64,000 bases of DNA from Pinus tabuliformis (Eukaryota; Streptophyta; Pinopsida; Pinales; Pinaceae), in NCBI GenBank assembly GCA_031772625.1, contig CM062815.1:603558505-603622504 (forward strand), given 5' to 3'. A program made the translations under genes and the position numbers. Each line of letters begins with the position of its first letter. Positions within the stretch are counted from its first letter, which is position 1. The notes under the pieces were generated by a model. It saw nothing but the letters and a program-made list of their open reading frames with translations. It was not told the DNA's origin and did no database searches. Positions 23,738-35,658 of the stretch are shown here, piece by piece.

Positions 23738-24270
23738 AATTATAAGAAAACAATATCATAAAACCGAAAAAACTGGGACTCATAACTGAAGTTTTCTTTA
23801 TGGGCCAATAGAGTTACTACCAAGAGGACAAGTGGGAAATCTTCTTTTGAATTAGTGTATGGGAAAGATGTAATTTTCCCTATACAACTAGCAATGCTAG
23901 TGGATAAAATTCTATAGGATGTTGATGAAGAACCAAATTCTCTAACTAGGAGGATCAAATAGTTGGTAGAACTTCAAGAAACTAGGGCAGAGGTGACTCA
24001 AAATCTGATTCAATATCAAGGAAAGATGAAGGCTCTGTTTGATAGGAAGGAAAAGGAGATAACCTTACAGCTAGGGGATTTGGTGATGAGGTGGGATTTC
24101 AAACGTGAAGATAAAGGAAAACATAGAAAATTAGATCCCTTATGCTTTGGAAATTTCATGATTTCTGAGGAAAAGGGGAACAATACTTTCTTGTTGCAAA
24201 ACTTGGACAGTGAAGTGCTTGAGCTGCCTGTGAATGGTTAGATCCTCAAGCTTTACTTCGAGCACTAAAG
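23738..24270 (+). pseudogene. Integrase C-terminal part of relic A (continues after element B)
   Basis: The plus strand reads 'NRKNWDS', 'LKFSLWANRVTTKRTSGKSS', 'FELVYGKDVIFPIQLA', and later 'LGDLVMRWDFKREDKGKHRKLDPL' and 'VNG..LKLYFEH'. This is the standard gypsy integrase end and continues the part cut at 5239. The end is the usual GPF-like region with no chromodomain. Confidence 0.9.
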
Positions 24271-24720
24271 AGGTCCATTTTCACCCACTGTAGATACCAG
24301 TGAGCCATTGTATATACCAATATTGCTTTAAGTTCTTGATTTTTATTTTTTTTCTCTTCATATAATTGAATAAAATGACTCCATGCTCAATGGATAAAAG
24401 GAACTAATCTGCAGGTTCTCAATGCAATTCTTGAAATACATTGTCCTCAATTGGAGCTGATGTTGTCATCTACTACACCTTTTTGCAAGTGTGTCAAATG
24501 GTGGCAAAAAAAGAGAGCCTAAGTGCAAAACGTCAAAGAGGAGAGAAAATATTGGAGGCTGAAATCGCAGGGAGGAGGCCAAAATCAAAAGCCTAAATCT
24601 CAAGACCAAAAGGAAAGACAGAATCTAAAAAGGAGTGCCAAAATTTGGGACCTGATCACATCAGAGCCTGATAGTGGGAAGGATGGTAGGAAGGCATATC
24701 ATAGGTCATTTTTTCGAAGG
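24271..24720 (+). other. 3' untranslated region of relic A, non-repeated part
   Basis: Purine-rich, non-coding DNA lies between the integrase end and the repeat array. No domain is recognised in the short frame it contains. Confidence 0.4.
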
Positions 24721-25860
24721 ATTGAAAGCATCAGAACTCTTTTTAATTCCTTCTTGAAAAACTTATGATGAAGAGGGGCTCTGATATCATGTGACAGCTA
24801 GTCACGAAGACTCAAAAGAATCGAGGGCTTAGAGGGGCAAAGAATCTAAGTTCCAAGAAGGAATATCCGAGGTTGAAGGTATCATAACGATTTTTAATTC
24901 CTTTTTGAAGAAATTACGATGAAGAGGTGCTCTAATACAAACTGGTGCTTGGTCAGGAAAATACAAAGGAAACCAGTGCAAAACCAAAGACCCTAGGGAC
25001 CCTTTCTTTCTCTCCTCAAAATTGTACACATGGCAGCAACTAGTTAGCTCCGAGAAGATGACAAGGTAGAATATGTCAGCATGACGTGGCCGAACAAGGA
25101 CATGTGGCAAGTGATTTCAGCATTTTGGAGGGCCTAAAGGGACAAACCTGGGTGATGCGTGTCACCACTCAGGAGGTGCCACATGGAGATGATGATGTTA
25201 GCATGACATCATTTTAGAGATGTATATTTTGAAGGTGAAAGAAATTATAACTGTTTTATAATTATCTTTTGAAAATGTTCCAATGAAGAGGGATTCGATA
25301 TATGTTGAAAATTTGTCACAAAGACCTAAAAGAACCAAGGGCGTAGAGTTGGGGCCGAGCACCAAGAGCTATGAGCTCATCGGAAGTGGGAGTTTTTGTA
25401 ACTCCAAGGTTAACTCTTAATTTGAAAAATTTCGATGAAGAGGGCTTCGATATTATATGGCGCTCGGTCATGGGAACTCCAGAGAACCAAGGGAACAGGG
25501 AAGATTTAGCACCTAAGTGCTATGGGCCATATCAGGGATACGAATATTGTAACTCCAGTGTTAATTCTAATTTGGAAAAGTTCTGATGGTGGAGGGGCTC
25601 CGATATGTGGTGATGCTTGGTCATGACCATCCAAAGAACCAAGGGTGAATCATGAATTACAAAGGGAGATAGGCCCCCGGTAGGATCCCAAAGGCTTTAG
25701 CACCCAAGCACTGAGCCTGAGGTCACGACACCCGGTCCCATGGTTGATAAGTGATAAATGAGCTTAAGCAATAGGAGCCAAGAGTGATCATAACTCTCTG
25801 TTTTCGTAAAGTTATTTTATAAGAATTACAATATGATAAGGCTCGATACTACAACATGGA
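24721..25860 (+). repeat. Degenerate repeat array in the 3' UTR of relic A
   Basis: A module of the type 'taatt..ttTgaaaaa.ttacGATGAAGAGGgGCTCcGATAt' followed by 'ggtgctTGGTCAtg' and 'aaAGAACCAAGGG' recurs at about 24740, 24895, 25250, 25410, 25560 and, more worn, 25805. Spacing is irregular, mostly 150-350 bp. The array lies between the integrase end and the polypurine tract, where some plant gypsy elements carry tandem repeats. Confidence 0.65.
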
Positions 25861-25960
25861 GATAAACAAAGATGGATGGGTCAACTGCGATGTTACAAAG
25901 CATGACTAATGCCACAACAGTTGATTGCTTCCAACTCCAAAAAGGGGGAATTCAAGTAGT

Positions 25961-25973
25961 TAAGGGGAGAAAG
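25961..25973 (+). promoter_or_regulatory. Polypurine tract of relic A
   Basis: TAAGGGGAGAAAG lies directly before a TG that starts an LTR-like sequence. Position and composition fit a polypurine tract. Confidence 0.6.
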
Positions 25974-26900
25974 TGATGGGAATATGGACAAGTAACTGCA
26001 AAGGAACATTGTGGAAGAGACATGGCCTCATTACAGGCTATCACAGGAATTAGCATGGAGATATTTTTCTATGGCCATCATTTAGTTTTCCCATGTTTTG
26101 TTATTTTTTATTTTTTTCATTTTAAAGAAGGAATCAATCTGTTATGTAATCATTTTAATATGTGCATGCCGAGACAACTAGTCGATTAGATAGTTATAAT
26201 ATTAGAAGATATTTTGTAACTATCATTTCAAATCTCCCCCTCTGCCCATAAATAGGGGTAAGAAACTCGTTTTAAGGGTTCCAAAATTCTATTCCCAGAG
26301 GTTCGAACTTTGTCTTTGCAAATATTCTGAGTTATATATACAAAAATAGGTCCCAACCCTTGGTTCAATGGATTTTTCATGAGGTGCTAATACTTATGAA
26401 AATGTCAAACGTGTTGGACCTATGATATGGACTCCATTTTCAAAGATTAATGAAGCAGATCTGGTGATTCCAAGTGGAGTAATGTGTAGTATGTGTTCCC
26501 CTCTATTTTTCATTTCATGTATGTTTATCCTCCTTTGAAATTGTGTAAAGAATTTGCTGGTTTCACTCTTAAATTATGGATTTACTTATGTCATAAGGTA
26601 GCAATGGTACCTGTAAAATTACATATTTAATAGTGTTATATTGTAGCCAACAATAGTTGTGAGATCACAAATTTACCAATGTTATTTTGTGACAGAATGT
26701 ACCCATGAAAATATAGAGCTAGAAACCTTAAATGCACTCCACAATTTCTGCACTTTCATCTCCTTATTCTTCCATAGTTCTGCTGGGATTCGTTTCTTAA
26801 GATTTTGTGTTATCCATCCCTCTGCATTGAATTCCTTCCTTACTTTCTCTCTCTCCATTTTTACGACAATGACGAATATTAAGCTACATTTTACTGTGTG
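25974..26900 (+). repeat. 3' LTR of relic A (end uncertain)
   Basis: It starts TGATGGGAATATGG after the polypurine tract. A TATA-like box (CATAAATAGGGG, 26247-26258) lies about 270 bp in. No matching 5' copy is visible, so the right end is a guess from loss of LTR-like character near 26900. Confidence 0.5.
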
Positions 26901-28519
26901 TTAGCCACCATATTAGGACATTTATCCTTGGGATGAGCGATATATTCCTACATATACATATGTGTATGTTTAAGTCTACCTTGGTGAAGGGTGATTGAAC
27001 CAAGTTCTGAATCAATCTATTTCCAATTATATTAAATATGGAGTGCAACACAAATCTCAACAAATCCTCAAAGCACTCCTCTAAGATGTCCTAGGCACTG
27101 ACCCTTTCCTCAACCCGGGGGTTGTCTCTAGGAGATACAACGCATTCAATAACCATTCATTTACCAATCAAAACATTTTAGGAGCCATAGCTAGAACGTG
27201 TTATAAAAACATGCTTATAACCAACATATAACCAAAATAATAACTATGATAGAATAACCATCAAAGCCACAAAGTAACAAGTACACGTACTCATGAAATA
27301 CAAGAGGAAAAAAACTCTGATTAATATATGAAAAATCCAACCAAATCAAGGAATTGAATGTACCACCCGACCATAGATTGAGCTGAACCAAATCTTCCAT
27401 TCATCCAATCACCCCCATGTCATAGTCCAAGCATGAATGTGGGACTTAAGACAAAAAAAAACTAGGGATTATCGAATATTAAACCACCTCCACCCTCTGG
27501 ATTTATCGTAGTCCCACCAAAATCGATCAAGGGATCATTAGGCCCAAAACAAGAACATAAAAAACCAAGATTTATCACAATTTCACTAAAACTGGTCAAA
27601 GGATAACTAGGCCCAAAACAAGCTTGGATGCCTCAAAATTTCTTCACCAATACCTTGAGAAATTTTCCTGTCTCCACCCTTAGGATTTATTGCAATCCCA
27701 CCAAAACCAGTCGAGGGATTCCTAGGCCCCTCGGAATTTTCTTGAGACCACCTCACTCGATTCTAAAACCATCCGACAATCCAAAGCTCAACCAAATAAA
27801 AGAACCACATCACACCATGACTATCTAGAAATGGCAAGGCAAGGTTGAACCCACTCTCACACCTGGAAAAATCCATTCCAATCACAACAACATAACCAAA
27901 TGCACACATGCATGTACCATGCATTCACAAACCAGCTAGGAAATCACGCATGCAACCTGTTAACTACAAGCATTCCTGTTGAAGCTGCTTGATCTAACTT
28001 GTCCTTGCTTGTCCATTGCTTTCCTTGTTCTTCCTTTCTCCAATGATATAATGCTCTAAGTGTGCAAGAGTATGAGAGAATAGAATAGAGCTCCAAAACT
28101 GAACTAGCAAGAGTCTAGCAACTGATCCTTAGAAACCTTTTTATCATTGAGGCCTTTATTTTCTTCATTTTCCTTCAATTTCCTCCTCATGCAATTTTGT
28201 GATTTTTCACCTTTCTTTTCTCCTATTTTACTTTATTTTCATAAATAAATTCCAATTAATGCCTCTTTTCCTTTTCCAATACCTTTGCCAATTTTCTTAG
28301 CCATAATAAACCAAATAAACACACACTAGGATGTTTTTCCCAACATTCAGCTTGGAATACATGTCCCACAATCTTGGTCTTATTTTCCCTTCATTAACTT
28401 TATTACATGAAATTTTAACCCAGGGTTGTTACAGTCTCTTTGAAGACATTGAAAGCCTCGAGATAGTTGGAGACATCATCAGAGAAGCGAAGACTCTTAA
28501 TTGTCAAGTAAGTATCACA
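26901..28519. other. Non-coding DNA with a short triplicated motif
   Basis: No gene is recognised. A motif of about 47 bp ('ggatttatcg.a.tcccaccaaaa..g.tcaaggga....taggccc') occurs three times, at 27499-27545, 27568-27614 and 27683-27729. A small frame at 28331-28537 ends near a GTAAGT, but nothing else supports an exon. Confidence 0.4.
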
Positions 28520-29480
28520 TTGTTACTATATGTATGAATCTACAGTTCATATGGGTTCTTTCTACAAGGAAAGCAGTACGCTGGTTGGCTCAATATTTTC
28601 CTCGAATGGAAGAAAAGGATTACTCTGAAAATTACAAAACATGAAGTAATGGAATATGTTCTCAGTGAAATTATTGTACCTAGAAAAGACAAGCCTCAAG
28701 AACTAGAAAAATACAAGAAATGAGAAGTAATGACATAAGGATCATTTTGAATCCATTAAGGATCATCTTGTTTCATTTTTTGCAAACTTGAAAACTTATA
28801 AGGCTATGTATGACAAGCTAGTAAGTTTGTACTCTATAAGTACATCAGGACTAAAGACGACTTTGAGAAATAAACTATATAAGATGAAAAAATCAAAGGA
28901 TGAGGACATGACATCCTTTTTAATGAAGATTTCTCAAATGAGAGATTAGTTGCAAGGGCTTGGGGAGACAATTTCTGATTCTGAAATGACCATCTGTGTA
29001 ATAAATGCATTGCTACCAAAATGGGGTAGTTTTGCAACTAGAATCTACTCTAAGAAAGACACAACTCCTTTTGATGAGTTGTGGGGTCAATGCATCCCGA
29101 AAGAAACTAGGATCAAGGAAAAAGATGATATCGAATCAAATGAACAGTCTCAAGCCTTTATTGTAAGAACCAAGAAGCTGAAGAATGGAAAGTTTGAAAA
29201 GTCCAAGAAGAAGCCAGATATGTCCAAGGTTCAATGCTTTGGAAGTAATGAATATGGACACTTTAAGAGGGACTGTCCAAACAAGCAGAATAACAAAAGA
29301 ATGGAAAGAAGAGAAGCTAACACAACTGGAGAAGTGGAAGAACTTGAGAAGAAGCCAAAGAAAAAAGATATAAAAGATCTTTATTATTGAATAAGGCATC
29401 CTCTCTGTCAAGTTATTTGTGAAGTTGGTATTTCCTTTAGGACAGAGTGCATTGCTGTTAACACTAGAGGAATTTTAATT
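28520..29480 (+). pseudogene. Ty1/copia gag relic
   Basis: Plus-strand pieces read as a copia gag (UBN2/Retrotran_gag_2 plan): 'QYAGWLNIFLEWKKRI', 'LRNKLYKMKKSKDEDMTSFL', 'LQGLGETISDSEMT', 'LLPKWGSF', then a basic region and one zinc-knuckle-like motif near 29233-29275, followed by a Lys/Glu-rich tail. No LTR or pol follows, so this is a truncated old fragment with several breaks. Confidence 0.75.
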
Positions 29481-30610
29481 TTGTATGACATCATAGATAG
29501 AAGAATATAATTGCACTGAGAGGCGCTCTACAACCCGGTATATGGGAGATGTGTAGGTGTAATGTAAGACAATTTGTCAACATTTTTATATGTAGGCTTA
29601 ATATGTTGAATTTATAAGACGTGAAGGATTTGTAAACTATTGACTCAATTAAATAACAATAAAAGGTTAAATATAATATAGAACCTAGTATTAAGGAGAT
29701 GTTGTAGCATTCATAAAAAATTAAAAGTAATACAAATAATAAAATTCAATATGTAATATTGTAATTTTGTTTTTATTAATAAACTTACTAATAAATTTTT
29801 AAATAAAAAAAATCATAATATACATATCACATTAAAATAAAATATATAAGTAGTAGCTATAAGTTGAGATTCATTATACCTTATAAATTAAAATAATGAT
29901 TATGTAATTATATCTAATTTTTTTTATAAGAACATAAAAACTTTAACACTTACTATAAACTTACAATATAACAATATTTTTAACCATGGACATTCACACC
30001 CATAGATTTTATTAACTTGGATTTGTTATAATAGCATGGCCAAATACCATGGCTCATTAATACCAGATGACCAAAACCATCTCTCATATCACAATCAAAA
30101 TATTTTATAAATATTTTTCTTTAATTATATATAAAACATAAAGATTATAATTACTTTTGAGATATGTCTAAACCCTCTAACACATTGAAATATATAATAT
30201 ATAAATAGTATTTATAAATTAAGATCCATTTAACTATATAAATTAAAATAATAATTTTGTAACTATATTTTAATTTCATTAATATATACATAAAAACTTA
30301 ATACTTACAATATAAAAATATTTTTAACCATGGGTATTCACCCACACTTTACAACAGATATTATTAACTTGTCATAAGCTTTGTTACAATATCGAGTATG
30401 GAGGAGATGTTATAATGCCCCATTATTTTATGTTATCTAAATAATTTATTTTGATCAAATTACATAAAAATAAAAATAAAAAATATAATTATTAATTATA
30501 ATTATTAATTAAAACATTTTGATTATGTGAAATTACATATCAACAAAATTTAAATTAAAAAATATAATAATAATAATAATAATTAATAATTAATTATTAA
30601 TAATTAAACG
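29481..30610. repeat. AT-rich non-coding DNA with a 350 bp-spaced duplication
   Basis: No coding potential is seen. A worn direct duplication pairs 29835-30020 with 30187-30373: both carry 'tataaattaaaataat.at', 'ataaaaactt.a.acttac' and end in 'ttaaccatggg.attcac' and 'attaactt'. 30540-30600 is a TAA/ATT microsatellite. Confidence 0.55.
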
Positions 30611-30772
30611 AGCCTAGATTCATTTTAACTGTGGATCTATTTCCGAGATGGATCAAAACTCTCTAGGTGCAAACGTTTCCTCAAGTTTTGCACTCAAGAA
30701 AGAGTTTTACACCTTGAAAGATTTGATCCCTCTCGACATTTGCTAGATCCAGAGTTAAAATGGATCTAGGCT
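30611..30772. mobile_element. Foldback (MITE-like) element
   Basis: The 28 bp outer arms (30611-30638 and 30745-30772; AGCCTAGATTC... against ...GGATCTAGGCT) are inverted copies with two mismatches. A second inner pair (GAGATGGATCAAA at 30645 and TTTGATCCCTCTC at 30722) has one mismatch. The 162 bp unit can fold almost throughout. It sits in AT-rich DNA. No target duplication is clear and no transposase is present. Superfamily is unknown. Confidence 0.65.
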
Positions 30773-30856
30773 AGTAATAACATATTTAGAGTCTACTTGA
30801 TTGACTTGCTTTGGAGGAATCATCTAGTCTTTAAAATTGGACCATTTTTCATAATA
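30773..30856. other. Short flank of element D with target duplication
   Basis: TAATA at 30852-30856 is repeated at 45159-45163 on the other side of element D and is the target duplication. Confidence 0.8.
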
Positions 30857-31359
30857 TGTAAGTTTTAACCCCGTACAGAAATTACTTGCATACGAATCCT
30901 AAAACACAGAAAATAAACAATGCGAGAGAATAACACATAAAACACATATACACAGAGATTTTCCCTTGGATCCCAAAACCGGGACTACCACATTGATTTT
31001 TCATTATGTTCCTTTCAATGTTACAATACGTATTTATACATGCCGAAGCATCCAATACCATGGACCGAAAACCATCGCGTCCAAAACAATGGACCAAAAA
31101 CCATCCCGTCCAAAACCATGTGTGAAATTCATGCACAAAACCATAGGTAGGTCCGCCCAACCTAATATAGGGTCCAAAAAACAAAATTTTCTGGGGCACT
31201 ACCCCTGACCCCATAGAGGAGGGGTTACCTGCACCCCTCAAACCCCCTGTGACCCCTCCACTACGCAATCGACGTAATGAAGGGGGGGCTCTGCCCCGCT
31301 TCTAACCCCCCGGTTAACTATGTGGGCTAGTTGTGGAAAGCATATAACACAACCCAACA
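30857..31359 (-). repeat. Element D left LTR (3' LTR in element sense)
   Basis: This 503 bp LTR is TGTAAG...CCAACA and matches 44658-45158. The minus-strand TATA box (31031-31040) is preceded, in element sense, by CCATGG-containing repeats; GGTCCATGGTATTG lies at 31066 to 31053. Confidence 0.9.
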
Positions 31360-31373
31360 TTCTCCCACTTGTT
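31360..31373 (-). promoter_or_regulatory. Polypurine tract of element D
   Basis: AACAAGTGGGAGAA on the minus strand directly abuts the left LTR, as expected for the 3' end of a minus-strand element. Confidence 0.75.
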
Positions 31374-31399
31374 GTTTTCTTTCCACAGGGGGCCATAAG

Positions 31400-31960
31400 A
31401 GAGCTTAGTCATTTATCCAGCTCTGCAACGCCCATTGTTTTTCTACACCAAGAGAACTTCTCAGAGCTCACAAATTTTGTCAATGCATCTGCAGTATTAT
31501 TCAAAGTGTCCACGTTTACCAGCAACACCTTTTTGTCTTCTATCATATCCCTCACAAAGTAATACTGAACATCAATGTGCTTTGTCTTTGAATGATATGC
31601 AGGGTTCTTTGCCAAGAAAATTGCACCTTGGCTATCACAGTCTATCCTTATAGCTCCCTGTACTAACCCCATACTTGAACATAATCTCTGCAACCAAACT
31701 GCTTCCTTTCTTGCATGAGTGGCTGCCATGTATTCTGCCTCTGTAGTTTATAGTTCCACTACAGATTGTTTCTTAATCATCCAATTGACTGCACCTCCAA
31801 ATAGGTTAAACACATACCCACTTTTAGATCTTCTCTGATCCAGATCTCCAGCGTAGTCTGTATCAACAAAGCCACGAATATCCAACACTCTGTCCAATCC
31901 TGGTCTTCCTTGGTAGCATAAACCATAATCACTAGTGCCACACAAATACCTGAAAAATCA
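31400..31960 (-). pseudogene. RNase H of element D
   Basis: Minus-strand copia RNase H blocks are 'DTDYAGDLDQRRSKSGYVF', 'GGAVNWMIKKQSVVEL', then 'KEAVWLQRL', 'DSQGAIFLAKNPAYHSKTKH', 'DALTKFV'. This is the C-terminal part of pol. Confidence 0.9.
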
Positions 31961-33000
31961 CTTCACTGCTATCCAGTGCTCCTTCCCTGGTTTTGACATA
32001 AACCTGCTCAATACTCCCATTGCATGTGCAATGTCTGGTCTAGTACAGACCATTGCATACATCATGCTACCGACTACATTTTCATATGGAACATGGGACA
32101 TGTGCTCTTCCTCTTCTTGTGTCTTGGGACACTGTTCAGCAGATAACTTCACACCTACAAGAATAGGAACCTCCACTGATTTATTATCCTGCATATTAAA
32201 CCTCTACAGTATTGTATCAACATACTTGCTCTAGTTTAATCAGAGCTTCCTCTTTGCCCGATCTCTTTTAATTTCCATGCCCAAAATATAGTTTGCAGCA
32301 CCAATATCTTTCATGTCGAATTTGGAGGACAATTGGGTCTTCAAATACTGGATAATTTCTTTGTCATTTCCAACCAGCAACATATCATCCACATACAAGA
32401 CCAGATAAATAACATGGTCACCAATTAATTCAAAATACACACAATGATCTGCTTTGCTTTTGGTGAAGCCAAGTCCCCATATAAATGTATTAAATTTTTG
32501 ATACCACATCCTTGGTGACCATTTTAACCCATACAAAGACTTCTTTAACTTGCATACCAGTTCTTTCTTACCCTTCACCGCAAAGCCTTCAGGTTGCTTC
32601 ATGTAGATTTCCTCTTCTAGATCCCCGTGAAGAAATGCTATCTTCACATCCATCTTTTCTACCTCAAAATCAAACGCAGCAGCAATAGATAAAAGTAATC
32701 TAATAGAAGTTACCTTAGCAACAGGAGAAAAAATATCAGCAAAATCAATTTCCGGCACCTGGGAATAACCTTTTGCTACCAACCGAGCTTTGTATTTCTC
32801 CACCTTTCCTTCTGCATTTGTCTTCTTCTTGAACACCCATTTGCCGCCAATGGGTTTCCTTCCAGCCGGAAACTCCACCAGATCCCAAGCCTCATTTTTG
32901 TGCAAAGATGTCATTTCATCAACCATGGCCTCTTTCCAGAGTTTGCCATCCTCTGAATCTACTGCTTCCTTCACAGTTCTGGGATCATCGTCAGTGATAG
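31958..33000 (-). pseudogene. Reverse transcriptase of element D
   Basis: Minus-strand copia RT: 'EAWDLVEFPAGRKPIGGKWV', 'KYKARLVAKGYSQ', 'MDVKIAFLHGDLEEEIYMKQ', 'KKSLYGLKWSPRMWYQ', and the catalytic 'LVLYVDDMLLVGND'. It is well kept over 240 codons. A 159-codon plus-strand frame at 32790-33269 is antisense shadow. Confidence 0.95.
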
Positions 33001-33058
33001 ATAAAGCAAAATTTGAACAGAAAGAAGATGGACTATACCTTTCTGGCTGCCTTCTTTC

Positions 33059-34071
33059 TCAAACTGATCTTCTCACACCTGGAGTTTGTGGCTCTTCATC
33101 TTCTGATTCCTCCTCTATTGTAGAGTCTGATTCTTCCTCCTTAAGCTCAAACTCTATCTTCTCAGGTTCCTTTGGTTGGACTTCATGTTTAATAACATCT
33201 TTTACCTCTCTGAACACCACATCTCGGCTATACACAACCTTCCTTGTTACTGGGTTCCAAAGCTTATAACCCATTAAACCATCCTTATACCCAATAAAGA
33301 TGCACTTTTCAAATTTACTATCCAACTTGGTTCGTTTCTTCTTTGGAACATGTACATATGCATCACATCCAAATAACCTCAAATGTGAAAGAGAGGGTTT
33401 CTTACCAATCCATACCTCTTATGGAGTCTTATCCTCCAACGCTAATGAAGGTGATCTGTTGACCAGGTAACATGCTGTCTCCATCGCCTCTGCCCAAAAT
33501 TCATGTCATAACCCAACACCACTGAGCATGCTTCTTACCCTTTCCATCAATATCTTGTTCATTCTTTTTGCAACTCCATTTTTCTCAGGTGTGTATGCAG
33601 TAGTCTTCTGTCGTGCTATACCACACTTCTTACAGAATTCTTCAAATTCCTTACTGCAAAAATCTCCACCGTTATCTTTCCTCAACACCTTTATCTTCTT
33701 CTCTGTCTGGTTTTCCACGAGAGCCTTAAATTCTTTAAACCTGTCAAAGACTTTCGATTTCTTCTTAAGGAAATATATCCACGTATTCCTTTAGAAGTCA
33801 TATATAAATGATACATAGTACACAGACTTACCCAGTGATGGAACCTTCATAGGTCCAAACACATCACTGTGCACAAGTTCTAATATTTGTTTCACCCTCT
33901 TACCACCAGAGGGGAAACTCACCCGATTCTGCTTCCCATATACACAATTTTCACAGAAATCAAAATACAGAGAGCTATTACTCATACCTTCTACCATACC
34001 TTTACCATGAACTATTTGAAGGCCCTTCTCTCCAATATGTCCAAGCCTTTGATGCCACAACACGGTCTTCT
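33059..34071 (-). pseudogene. Integrase of element D
   Basis: In minus-strand order there is a GAG-pre-integrase block ('WHQRLGHIGEKGLQ', 'CENCVYGKQNRVSF'), a core ('ELVHSDVFGPMKVPSLGKSV', 'KVLRKDNGGDFCSKEFEEF', 'TPEKNGVAKRMN') and a C-terminal part ('RLFGCDAYVHVPKKKRTKLD', 'FIGYKDGLMGYKLW'). Element E is inserted just upstream of this block. Confidence 0.9.
34067..34071. repeat. Target duplication of element E, left copy
   Basis: CTTCT lies here and again at 43277-43281, on both sides of element E. Confidence 0.9.
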
Positions 34072-35598
34072 TGTTGGAATTATGATTCAGGTATTGTCCT
34101 TGATGGCAACTCACTCAGATGAAAGATCAAAGTATAGTAGGAAAACAGCAAAGAATTATAGATCAGTCTTCATAGAATGAAGAAAGAGAGGTATACGCAG
34201 GTTCACCATTGACCAAGCTATGTATACACGCAGGTTCACTGTATACAAGTCACATATACGTACACACGCACTTTCACAAAAGGAAAAGCGTGTATACCTT
34301 GGAAAACTAAGTTTTTGGTCCATGGTATTTTGATCCATGGTATTGGTCCAAAGTATCTGGTCTGAGGTATTGACCCTAGGTATTTGGTCCAAGGTATTGG
34401 TCCTAAGTGGTTTTGGTCCATGGTATTGAGAAAGGCCTAAAACTATAAAAGGAGGAGAAGATCATTAGGCCAAGGTGTGAAAGTATCGAATATATGATGA
34501 AGTGTGAGATCTAGTATGCAGGTTATGGGGTTATGGTGCATTGTTGGATCTGAACCAAGGATGAACCTTAGCTAATGATGAGGGATCAGATCTAATGATG
34601 GATCGAGATCTTAAGGAGTAAAATGAACTATCATTATGTGTTTTTTCTCAGGTATATTCTAGATCTGAATATTGACGCATATATTATTCTGTAAGTGATA
34701 TGATCTGGGTATAACTAAAGTCTGGAATAGCTGCAGAAGTCTGATTTTATATTTGCAGATGTATACGTTGGTTGGCTTTGAGAAAAGTGCATGTACACAC
34801 AGGTTCGACACATGGAAGTAGCATCTACCTTATAAAATATGTTTCAGTTGTTTCTCTTTACTGTTCTAGAGTTCTGGGTTCTGGTTTGGGTTCTGGTTAC
34901 TGTATTCTGGTGATAGTATTCTGAATGATCAGATTGATGGGTTGTCTATGTGAATGATTGATTCGGCTATGGTTGGTTCAAAATGTGATTGGTTGATGCA
35001 AATATGTTTGATGATTGAATGATGATGGATCTAGTTTGAAAATTTATGAAACGTGGTCCCTGGAAGAAAAGAGAAGGTCATAGCCTTTTATAGGTCGGCA
35101 CTTACGTACTAGCAAACATATCGGCTAGTACAAGAGCTATGGGGTTGTAGCTCCCTTCTAGGAGAACCTGGAGAATGAGAGAATGTTGTAACCTTCTGCA
35201 GGTAGAAGCCTGCATACTGGTATAAGTCTACACCAGTACAAAAATTGTAAACAAATTTTCTTATTAGTAAAAGAAGACAGAGACGATAGCAGCAGGTGGT
35301 TTTTACCCACATTGGGTTTCCACCTTATATCTTGGTGTTCATGTGTGTTTCTTATGTGTGATGCTTTATTATGCTTTTATTGCACTGTCTAATGAATTCC
35401 TGATATACTAGTTAAAGTTCAATGCATGATAAATTGGGTAAATCAAAAGATCTCTGCATATACACTGGTTGCCTTAAGTACAGTTGCATATACCCGTTAG
35501 TTCATTTAATTGAAGTAGCATATACAAATCTGTTTTGAAAATTAAATTATTGATCTGATAATATTGTTTCACCCCCCCTCTCAGTATTATTTCCAACA
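34072..35598 (+). repeat. Element E 5' LTR
   Basis: This 1527 bp LTR matches 41748-43276. It carries an array of GGTCCATGGTATT-like units (34315-34430), a TATA box (TATAAAAGG, 34444-34452), and dispersed 'gtatac.cgc.ggttc' motifs at about 34190-34300, 34765-34810 and 35455-35525. Confidence 0.95.
34315..34452 (+). promoter_or_regulatory. Promoter of element E: GGTCCATGGTATT array and TATA box
   Basis: About eight head-to-tail units of 12-16 bp built on 'ggtccatggtattt' run from 34315 to 34430 and end 15 bp before TATAAAAGG (34444-34452). The array is conserved in the 3' LTR (about 41990-42130). Position suggests an upstream activating array; this is inference. Confidence 0.6.
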
Positions 35599-35600
35599 AT

Positions 35601-35615
35601 TGGTATCTGAGTAGG
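35601..35615 (+). promoter_or_regulatory. Primer binding site of element E
   Basis: TGGTATCTGAGTAGG starts two bases after the 5' LTR and resembles the initiator-Met primer site TGGTATCAGAGC. Confidence 0.7.
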
Positions 35616-35658
35616 TCCTTCAGAAGAAGATTGATCGCTTGAAGGAAGATCCATCATC

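Noticed and set aside
28331-28537. 68-codon frame followed by GTAAGT as a host exon
   Set aside because: No homology recognised, no acceptor or second exon, and it adjoins a copia gag relic.
32790-33269. 159-codon plus-strand frame rich in Ser
   Set aside because: It is antisense to RT and integrase of element D.
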